From NCBI GenBank assembly GCA_030142905.1, contig JASJOG010000080.1, forward strand, positions 839,001-903,000: a stretch of 64,000 nt of DNA, given 5' to 3'. Below are positions 55,119 to 64,000 of the stretch, one piece after another. The DNA comes from Heliopora coerulea (taxonomy: Eukaryota; Cnidaria; Anthozoa; Scleralcyonacea; Helioporidae). Below the pieces are notes generated by a model that was not told the origin of the DNA, ran no database searches, and worked only from the letters and a program-made list of their open reading frames with translations. The stretch's first letter is position 1; the number at the start of each line of letters is the position of its first letter. The translations under genes were made by a program, and so were the position numbers.

Positions 55119-58100
55119 AAATTACTTTGCATTTAGCAGTTAGCTTGTTTTAAAGTATAATCACTTTGTATAATTTAACAGCTGGTTTCTTCTTAGGATT
55201 TTTTGAATGTAATTAGTTTTAAAAAATAGTTGTTTTAAAGATAGTAATTTGCATGAGGGAAATAATTTTAAGCAGAAACAAATGCTTGTCAAACCATTTT
55301 ACCCTGACGATGAACGCGTAATCCGAAATCTTGGTTTTACCTTTTTTTAGACAATTTTATCCGCTAGAGGAACATAACTAATAAACAATATGAAGATACC
55401 TAGCAAAATTATTGTTTTAAGTTTGATTCATGAATTTAGGATCTACAAATCGACTAAAAGTGTTTCTTCCTATGGGTTTCTGCTATTAGTGAAATCTCAC
55501 TCAAGGCCACGTTTGTGTATTGTCCGCATTAAGTTTAACAGTTTGAAGAGAGTAAGGGAAGACCAGCAACTTTACTGACCTGAAAGCAATGCACTGCTTG
55601 TTTTCATGGTTCCTTGGAACGTAAGTCTCCGCTCCAAAATTTCTGTGGAGGTTCCCTTCATTCACTAGACGTTTGAGATCAGGCGTCGAGCGAGTACGAC
55701 TGCTTAAGTAAATGCCGCTGCACCAATGGTAGCTTCTGTTAAATGACCAACTAATAAGTGTAGCCAATCAGAGACTCTCAGACAGATCACAGTTTAAGCA
55801 AAACTTCGGCAATCCAACCACCACCCATGATAAAGTCACTAGAAGTAATTCAACCAATCACAAGGATTGATGCAAGCACCAACTTAAGCAAAATAATTGG
55901 CATATTAGTAATCTAACACCAATGCCGGCCTGATCGCCTGAGTGATGGGAGGCGATGAAATATGATTGAAATTGAATTCGATGATTGTTAATCTCATCGC
56001 AAATGACTCGCTAGTGCAATGCACGCAAATGCTTCTTGGCTAGACAGTGAAATAGCAAATACGGACATTATGACGACGACGAGTCGAACATGCCATTTCG
56101 CGAAGCAAAATCGCTTTGATTGCTCATAAGTCACCTTAGGCAGCTGCCTTATTTCCCTAACCCTAAATCCGCCCTTGTACAGTATCATGTCTCGAGTGCT
56201 GTAGCATCACAAACCAAAATTGTCATGCTCAACGAACGATGGTGAAGTGTCTTAATTGTTGACTGTAAAACATTTCAAGCAACTGGCGTTTTCACCAATA
56301 TTACTAGGTATAGCAAGTGGACAGACTATTTTAGTGGCGGCGTGGCCCACCGAGACACCGGAATATTTCCTGGTGGGCTGCAAGAAGTTGTAGTTTGTGG
56401 GCCCCAATGATCTGTAGCGGGAAGGCCATTATGTTGAGGGTTATGTTGGGTGCAGAATTAGCATAAACATGACGTTTTATGTAGAGGCATGGAAGTTAAA
56501 ATTCCTGTATGCCCTGAAGGGGGATCACTTGTAATCATTTATATTTCATTACCGACGCATGTCATTATAGACGCGTTTCCTGATGTCAGTAGTTTTCTTT
56601 AAGCTTTTTTCTTAATGAATTTAAGGTTTTCGCATCTTCAATTCACATCGTATTTTTATTGGTAGCTGTCTCCTCAGCCCCACCTTACATGTTTCTACTA
56701 AAAGTTGGCCCTTAGCATGTCATATCCTGGCCCCTATTTGAGAGCCACACCACCAATAATTCTAGTGTCGATATTTAAACTTTAGACCGGTTTTGATTAA
56801 CCCAAGCGACTACGTGATGTTGTTGGATACGTATTTTTGAGATTCTTTTGTGAAAGTATTACCAACACGGCGGAAATGATGTCAAATATGTACTTCGACT
56901 TAAGGTCCCAGTTATACAGTAAGTTCCTACTGTTCATCTATTCCGGACTAGGATAAGAATTAATGGCTTGCTTTCGATGTCAGCCAAGTACTTCAACAAA
57001 GTAATTTGGTTTGGCACAAGATCATAATGCCGGAACTCCAGAAACCTAAGTTTTCCACTTTGAAGGTTGTCTAGAAAACTTCTCTCTCGTCGAAAACGTT
57101 TAACTGTAATCCTTTATGTTTTTGCTTAACCACCAGGAATCTCAAAAACTTATAAAAGGACTTATTAAAAACGGTCAGTACAGATTAGATGCAAATGTAG
57201 CCTCGAAATCGTGATTTGACTCATGGTCAGTCTTTTTCTAAATTCTAACTCTGGTAATCCTTTTTTGGCGGTATCAAGTGGTCTATCATTTTGCTGTCGC
57301 TAATGCCAAACGGTTTTGCTTCTCAAGGGGACAGTTCCCGGTGGACAAGGGTTAATACAGCGTCAATCGTTTTAAAAACGGAAGCGACTTTAACTGTTCT
57401 TTCCAAACCAGCAAGGCCCCATCTCGTGATTATAATATTTCTTACAGGTTTGACTTGTCGGGGATTCGTGTTACTAGGATTGTGACATCAGAGGATAAGG
57501 TGATCTTCTAACAGCAACACTACAAAGTGCGTGCTTTCCCTTCTTTTCCACTGATAAACAAATGAGATTTATGAAATTTTTCAGGATACAAAAATGACTT
57601 CATGCCAGCTTTATCTCATCTAGTTTGTTTAATTCCATGAGGAAGAATAAGCAAAAGATTTGAAATATTCTTTGAGAAACTTCGTGCTTTAGCAAGGCAG
57701 TGGATATGCAAAAGGTTGGATATAAGGGAAGACTTTGGTGGAGATTTCAGCTCTCTCACTGCTCATCTAGATATGTCGAGTGATGATCTAGACCTTATTT
57801 CCCAAGAGAGAAACCCAACTCAAATAGTGTTAAGATGGTGGGGAAGAAAACGCGAGAACACCATATCAAAAGAGAAGTTTTAATGTAAATGGGTCGATTG
57901 GATTGTGTAAAAATTATCGAGGAAATTTCTGAAACAGGTATGGATTTTTTTGATGGCTGCACTAGAAGGTAGAAGAAAAGAACTGATCAAAAACAATTGC
58001 TATTAACTTAGGCTTATGGCGACGGTGAATGACAGAGAATCTAATTTAACTTGCTCCTTGGTTTTTCACAACTGCGTAGATGTTTTGAAGTTTAGCGAAT

Positions 58101-59874
58101 TATTGTAATCAATTATAATTTCAATTTGGTTAAAAATAATTACGTAATTACTTGAACTCATAATTCGAGAAATCTATAGTTTGTATACTGACTATCCACG
58201 GAAATGGTAGCGCATGGTTTTATATTCAAGAGTTGTTGTGAACGACGAACGAACGCAGTGCAAGCGAATGAGTTTACAATACGTAAAACATGTGAATACA
58301 AATCGTAAGTGAAGGAATGTCGCTATAAGGTCTTTGATTGCAATGGGGGAAGGAACTATAGTCAATAATAAACAAAGTGCTTTGTTTTTCCTAAGCCGAA
58401 TTAATGATTAATAAAAACGTTTTGTACAGTATAAAAACACAGTTCCAAGAACCTTAAATCGAACAATAGGCTAAGAACAAACAAAAGACTTAATCAAATG
58501 TTAAATTTGTTGAGCTAAGTGACGAAATTCATACTGAACTTTGTCATTCGATTTAAAAAGCTTCCAACAAAATTACTGAGTTGGTAGCATATTCACAAAT
58601 AACTATTAAAGTAGACAAAATCAAGATAACAAAGAAGTAACCGAAAGAACTACCAGTGGAAAAAATTTTTGTAAGTTAATAACCAATATGAAGAAAAAGA
58701 ATACAGCCATAAATACCAAAAAGCAGCCACATATCTAATATATTATAATAATATATCGAATAGATATTTTTTTAGGAATGGAAGAAAAATATGTTTTCAT
58801 AGTTGTAGGGATTTGAGCCTGAACTCCCGCTTAAGTACCCTGTGTTGGGTTTGAAATTTTGTAAAACTGTAACATTCTTTCAGCAAAAGATAAATTCAAC
58901 CTTGGATTAGAGAATATCATCATGAAGTAAAAATTCAAATTCCTCGTAGTCTTAAGAGATGAACCACTGGTAAACCTAAACGAGTTATCGTTTGCTCAAT
59001 TCACATTTGTTAAGTTTTTAAATCTTTTACGTTGAACATGGCTTGCTTCAGTTCTTCTGCATTGGAGATTTGTTTATGACATTCTTTACTCTGGAAACTC
59101 CAAAAAGGGGTGTAAACATGAAATGAAAATTACAATAGTTTTTTTTAAAAGAAGTTTGAAAATGACAGAACCGTGTTTATTGTTCTTCTGTACCTCACTT
59201 AGTTCTGAAGATATTTAGATAAGCAGAATAGCAAGCAACTCTTGTCCGATCTGTAGGTGATCTCTCCTTGAATATCTACATCATGTGGCATCACTCGGAG
59301 TAAAAGAAATACGTTTTGGAACGCCGTATGAGCATGGTAAAGGTTTAAGGCACATAATTTTTCAATCCTGAATTGGTCGACCCTCGAGGCAGGGGGGTAG
59401 TTTATCAGAGAGTTATAGGGGAGTTCCGCCCTCTAAAGATTGTAAGGGCAAAAATATCTGGAGCATCAAATTTCGAGCAAAATTTAATCTGGTCAGGTAG
59501 GACAAATTCCATTTTGGTTCGTGGTTCATCTTTTAATTTACGTATTAGGGCCGAAGAGGTGAGGCTTTATCTTAAATGGCCTGAATGCGTGTCAAATTAA
59601 TTTCGGGAAATATTTGAAGGGGTACAATATTCCAGCAAATTAAGCTGGACACCACCAATCTGCTTTGACGACGCCTCTCGTCGACGAGTAAAATCGTCTG
59701 GGGTTAGTCAAGCAAAACAAATAAGTTACTAAATGACAGCTTCGTTGGTAAAGAGTAACGAAGGTGTACCCACTATAAGAGTTAAATAAGCTCAGTTTCG
59801 GTTGATTAAAACTATGATTCCATTTGTTTGAATGCAGATTGGATAGAAATGCAGGTATGGGTCTAGGCTGCGGT
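55119..59874. other. Intergenic, no recognised gene
   Basis: About 4.7 kb of AT-rich DNA. ORFs at 55390-55578, 55501-55767, 57291-57485 and 59373-59600 are short and unlike any family I know. No repeats of note were seen by eye. Confidence 0.4.
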
Positions 59875-60492
59875 TCAGTGAATATTTACAAGATGCAGTT
59901 CGACTTGTTTGTCTTTCAACTCATTATCAAGTTCTGTTAACGAAAAGATAACAACGTCCTCTTCGCTGGGTTTGCGTAAAATGCTAGGATTTTTCTTGGA
60001 GCACATATTAGAGCACCCTCGATTGATTTCTTTTAAAAACAAAAGGACAAACTGTTCTCTGACCTTTTTACAACGCCAAGTCGTGCGAGCAATTTGTGTG
60101 TATGTTCTTCCACACAACTGTTTCCTAATTGATCCAAGATCCTTAGGCAAAGTGCAGTTAAGTGTTTTAATTTTCCACCCAACTTTAACGGACGCATTGG
60201 TAGTCTGGGGAGGTGAAATTTTATTTGTTCCATGTTGGAGTCTTTGCCGACGTAGTGTCGGAGTCAAGGTTGGTTGAAAATGTATTAGAGAGGGTGTTGA
60301 GTCAGTCATTGATTTTAAATGCAAGTCTCTTTGCTCCTGCCTTTTCGTGACATTGGTGCAGAAGTTCATCGTTCAAATCATCAAGCTTCTTGTAGTTCCT
60401 TCTTTGCTTCAAGACACCCAAGCACGCGCGGCGTCTATTTTGTGAGCCAGGATGAATGACGAAGCGAAGGTCGTCAATCTGAAATTTCACCA
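59875..60492 (-). pseudogene. Fragment of an unnamed cnidarian-type multicopy gene
   Basis: The upper block (60302-60492) follows an acceptor-like GAAATTTCAG and reads IDDLRFVIHPGSQNRRRACL, then GVLKQRRNYKKLDDLNDELL. The lower block, in another frame (59875-60369), ends SNMCSKKNPSILRKPSEEDV then VIFSLTELDNELKDK. The CSxKxPSxLRK-x(n)-FS-x(n)-L motif recalls an uncharacterised protein family I have seen in many copies in cnidarians and lancelets. The frames do not join, so this is probably a pseudogene or includes an unseen intron. No function is assigned. Confidence 0.35.
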
Positions 60493-60493
60493 A

Positions 60494-60797
60494 AAACTTC
60501 CCTTATCAGTGGTGGATTTAGGATTTTTATCATCTTAGTCAAAATTTTTAATTTTCATTCCATGGGGGTAGAACAAAACACGCGCTATATTTCTCATATG
60601 GTAATTGCATAAATTTCGCAATAAATAATAATTTGAATTAGCCACTTTAGAAACTGCAGGGACTGGGTACGAATTCGTATCCCGCACGGGAGTATGGGCT
60701 GTTTTGGGGGACGCACCAACGCTTCATTGATTCAAAGTTATAAACGATTGATATAAAATAAATACGACAATGGTCTTGAAATGAAATTGTTGTATTC
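60494..60797. other. Flank of BEL/Pao element 2, nothing recognised
   Basis: AT-rich with one GC-richer patch GGTACGAATTCGTATCCCGC near 60666. No ORF or clear repeat. Confidence 0.3.
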
Positions 60798-61004
60798 TGT
60801 TGGAGATTGACTCATGATTACGTAAACAATTCATAAAGTATCACGTGACATGTAAATTCGTTTTTGAGACGAAGCGAGTGGGGAGGAGTCGTTGTTATTA
60901 TGTTTGTGTTCGTGACTGTGATTGAGACTTAATAAACGTATGAACTTCCAAACTTTACCAATTGTGAGCTGTCGTGGACACGAGAGGAGGCAAATTCACG
61001 ACAC
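60798..61004 (+). repeat. Probable 5' LTR of BEL/Pao element 2
   Basis: Begins TGTTGGAGATTGACTC, a typical BEL-type LTR start, and ends near TTCACGACA. It contains TTAATAAACG (poly(A) signal) at about 60928. It is about 207 bp, short but possible. The 3' copy is outside the window, so the borders are inferred from ends, signal and the primer site. Confidence 0.55.
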
Positions 61005-61006
61005 AG

Positions 61007-61024
61007 TGGCACCTCCGACGGGAT
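61007..61024 (+). promoter_or_regulatory. Probable primer binding site of BEL/Pao element 2
   Basis: TGGCACCTCCGACGGGAT lies directly after the proposed LTR end and begins with TGG, as a tRNA 3' CCA complement should. The tRNA species was not identified. Confidence 0.5.
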
Positions 61025-61083
61025 TTACTGTGATACAGACCAAACAAGGTTAAAAAACCCGAGAACAGAGCACACAGACAACT

Positions 61084-61470
61084 ATGGATAAACTAACAAG
61101 TGAACTTACGAGCAAGGTCAAAGCCCTTCGCTTTAGACTGGCGAAAATGGACGAACTTATCGCTAAAGGAGATCGTCAAGTGTCTGAACAACAACTTACA
61201 TCAATCAGGAATATTGCGACCTCCGTAAACACCCTGAAAGAGACTATAGAGGAGAAGAAATTCGGAAAGGGAGAGAGCGAAGAAGAGGTCGCTGGGTGGA
61301 GCAAAGCGTTCGAAGATGAACTTTCAAAGGCCGACGAGTACATGAGAATTTTAACGCAGCAGATTAAGGAAATGGATTTAAAAGAACAAGAGGCTAAAGC
61401 CGTCCATGATCACAAGAAAATCCTGGCGTTCGAACGGGAATTACTCGAGCAAAAGGCCCACTGCATGAAA
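61084..61470 (+). pseudogene. BEL/Pao element 2 gag N-terminus
   Basis: ATG at 61084, 60 bp past the primer site. It encodes a helical, charged Gag start (KVKALRFRLAKMDELIAKGD, YMRILTQQIKEMDLKEQE, ELLEQKAH). The Gag frame ends at about 61475, where unrelated AT-rich sequence interrupts it; the next Gag segment resumes at about 62150 in another frame. Confidence 0.8.
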
Positions 61471-61471
61471 A

Positions 61472-62148
61472 GGCGGATATTCCGATGTCTATACGTCTGA
61501 ATAGTGTTTTGAATATTCCTGATATTCAGACATATTCACAAGTATTGCCATCTGAACATCTGGGAATATTATCGATATTCAAGTTCTGAATATGTCGGAA
61601 TAAAACACTTTTGATATTCCGATATAAGAATATGTTCGAATACGATTGCAAAATTAGTGTTGAAGATATCATGGAATGTATCTCCGAATATGGTCTGAAT
61701 ATTTCCATAAGCTACTCTTGTTGATGTGGAATATCATTAAATTGGCAAAGCTTTGTCTTTAATGCTCTGCTTTTTTATTTGCAGTGTATCGTTTTATATG
61801 ATTCTTACCACAGTAGAAGTCGGTTTTCGAAATTAAAAATATATAATATAAGATTAAAATATATTGATAGAAAATTTCCTTTACACGCAGGCCCACGAAT
61901 TATTTTTTCAAAAGAAAAAAATAGCTTTTAAGTTGATGCATCGCTTAGTTTTCATGTAAAAATACAACATAGCCAGCAGGGTTCAAAATACACCAAAGAT
62001 TTTTTCATAAGGAAACAGACATTTTATGATAGACGTGCTTTATTCGAATATTTCTGGTAAGTATCGCATGTAATGGAACGACATAATCCTATCTTGATCA
62101 GTCGAGTAGCTAGAAGCGAGCCCACCTAGGCCTAACCTAAAACATCAG
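61472..62148. mobile_element. About 0.67-kb insertion in BEL/Pao element 2 gag
   Basis: Separates two Gag segments that belong together. Its first 265 bp (to 61735) contain at least twelve GAATAT/ATATTC words, several forming GAATATTC or paired inverted copies. The rest is AT-rich and non-coding. No terminal inverted repeat or target duplication was found, so the class is unknown. Confidence 0.5.
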
Positions 62149-62150
62149 CT

Positions 62151-64000
62151 CAGAACGCAAGCGTTGCCCAAAATCAATCTGGCAGATTTAACTTCACTAA
62201 GAACAAAACGAAGAAGAAAACGGAAGCAGAGCACAACGAACATAAACAACCGTCTGGCGCCAAATTACCAAAGCTGCCAATCACGAAATTCAACGGCAAA
62301 ATAGAAGCTTGGCTGCCGTTTTGGGGAAAGTTTAAATCGGAAATTGATCCCACGAGCCTACCACCATTGACCAAGTTTTCCTATTTAAAAGAGCTCCTCG
62401 ACGAGTCTGTTCGTGTTGACATCGACGACTTACCATTTACCGAAGATGGATATGCCAAAGCAAAGACCATTCTAGAATCCGAATATGGACAGATCACCGA
62501 AGTTGTTAATGCCTACATCGTGAATATCATGAATTTACCTGTCATTGCTGGAAGAGATTCAACGAAAATCAGCGAATTTCACAAGCAATTGAGATATAAT
62601 GTTCAGAGTCTTGATACCTTAGGGAAACTGGACGATGTCAAGGGAAACGTGCGAGCGACATTGGACAAATTGAAAGGAATTAAATCAGACCTTGTCCGTG
62701 GAAACGAAAACTGGCAAGAGTGGAGGTTCGAAGATCTCCGAGAGCTGAAAAAATGGAGAGATATTAATCCGGTCGAAGAAAGTCCAGGAAGAGGAAACGA
62801 ACGGAAAGCTGTAAATAAGCGCGGTTCGAAGTTCTTTCGCGCGGGAAATTCTCAACCCGAGCCACGTGGGAGTGCGTGCATTTAGTGCGAGGATCCCACG
62901 CACAAGGGATTTGCCTGTACAAAAGTGGTGAAAGTTGAAGAAAGAAAGACAATTCTAGCCAAGAAAGGCCTGTGGTTCAATTGTACAGGTGCAAAACACC
63001 GTGCTGCCGATTGCAGAAGCAAGATGGGATGCAAGAAATGCCAGAAAACACATCACACCTCCATCTGCGACCAAACGGAACAGCTCTTGGTGGCCCATGG
63101 GATGACGAATGCACGAGTCGTCCATCCGGTTGTCATAGTCAAAGCCGAAGGTATATAATGTCGAGCTCTACTGGACACTGCCGTAGGCAGCTTGTATGCT
63201 TCTTCTGCCCTTCTAGGTCGTATTTCATCGAAGAGACGGTGAAGAAAGGAAGTGAGGAAGATCGACATGATGCTCGGAGTGACAACAAGAGAAGCTGAGA
63301 TATCAACTATCAAGATCAAGGGAACCTCGGACGAATTTTCACTGTCAGTGGAAGTTACCAAAGTCAACAAGGGCGAGCTGGTGTTCTTAGACAACCCCCA
63401 TTACGAGCAACTAATTCAAGCAAACCCACACCTGAAGGGAGTGGTTATGGAAGACCTTGATGAGAAAGAGCACCTTCCGGTGCATGTCATCTTGGGAGCA
63501 AGTGAATACGCAAAGCTCAAAACCGAACAAGCACCCAGAATTGGCCAACCGGGACAGCCTGTCGCAGAATTGACTAGATTCGGATGGACTATAATGTCAC
63601 CAGGGAAGGAATCACTGGATGTGTCCAACATGCTACTGACGCAGACCACGCAGTGTGATTACGAGGGACTGTGCAGGTTAGATGTCTTAGGATTGGGAGA
63701 CAGACCAACTAACGATCAGACCAACGTATATGAAGAGTTCAAAGAGCAACTAACCCGAGATGAAGCTGGATGGTACGAAACCGCACTACCATGGCGTGGA
63801 AACCATCCTCCATTACCCAATAATCAGTCCAGAAGTCTGCAACGACTTGCGAACTTAACCAAGAAACTTGATCGTGAGGGACTGACAATCAAGTATGAGC
63901 AGATCATAGAAGAACAGAAAGCAGGAGGAATAATCGAGAATGCTCCACATTCAAGCTTTGGAAGAGAGTTTTATATACCTCACAAACCAGTTGTAAGACC
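62151..64000 (+). pseudogene. BEL/Pao element 2 gag-pol, degenerate, runs off the right edge
   Basis: One frame throughout, interrupted by TAG at 62883, TAA at 63156 and a TGA near 63229. In order: Gag capsid-like part (LPKLPITKFNGKIEAWLPFW, 62270-62330), linker, zinc knuckles (CEDPTHKGFAC, then CKKCQKTHHTSIC at 63030-63070), the protease region, where the expected D-[ST]-G triad reads DTA (LLDTAVGSLYASSALL), the DUF1758-like region (VTTREAEISTIKIKGTS, HVILGASEYAKL, ELTRFGWTIMSPG) and the beginning of the reverse transcriptase (YEQIIEEQKAGGIIENAP, FYIPHKPVVRP). From ATG 63267 the frame is open to the end of the window. It has lost protease activity and is dead, but is recognisably of a different lineage from element 1. 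Confidence 0.88.

Noticed and set aside
1..64000. CRISPR arrays, bacterial operons, ribosomal RNA
   Set aside because: No regularly spaced identical repeats with unique spacers, no rRNA-like sequence; all evidence points to an animal nuclear genome.

Overview
The window is nuclear DNA of an invertebrate animal, most likely an anthozoan cnidarian such as a coral. The grounds are spliced animal genes with GT/AG introns, AT-rich intergenic DNA, and a mixed load of decayed transposons (BEL/Pao, LINEs, Penelope-like elements with hammerhead motifs, Tigger, hAT). The anthozoan call is inference; I ran no searches.

Left third (1-15,100): the first seven coding exons of WASHC5 (strumpellin, a core subunit of the endosomal WASH actin-nucleation complex) lie on the minus strand, from the start codon at 15,029 down to 444, and the gene runs off the left edge. 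The exons were found by reading the reverse complement by eye; all phases agree and give 285 codons. The introns hold a 0.75-kb foldback, a Penelope-like fragment with inverted arms and hammerhead cores, two mutually complementary microsatellites on either side of exon 4, a 5'-truncated LINE, and a tRNA-related foldback SINE with a 12-bp target duplication.

Middle (15,100-40,000): a hAT transposase remnant, then a complete BEL/Pao LTR retrotransposon (16,053-23,240, target duplication GCATC) whose pol gene is split by a LINE insertion. A mostly non-coding stretch with small hairpins, a hAT-like MITE and a 21-bp tandem array follows. Then comes a minus-strand CR1-like LINE (34,523-37,716) with endonuclease and reverse transcriptase in one frame broken only by three stop codons.

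Right third (40,000-64,000): a host ankyrin-repeat/death-domain gene on the plus strand (40,193-42,374); a near-complete Tigger/pogo transposon (43,385-45,735); a LINE 3' end beside a decayed gene of the ZMYM2/QRICH1-like (DUF3504) family; a decayed Penelope-like element; and a 4.4-kb element with two 1,426-bp inverted arms (50,691-55,118) carrying a broken gene that may be related to viral KilA-N/MSV199-type proteins. After about 4.7 kb with nothing recognised come a fragment of an unnamed gene and a second, degenerate BEL/Pao element (from 60,798) that runs off the right edge.

Only WASHC5 and the ankyrin/death gene look like functional host genes. Nearly everything else recognisable is transposon-derived, much of it nested. 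The least explained object is the long inverted-repeat element at 50.7-55.1 kb.
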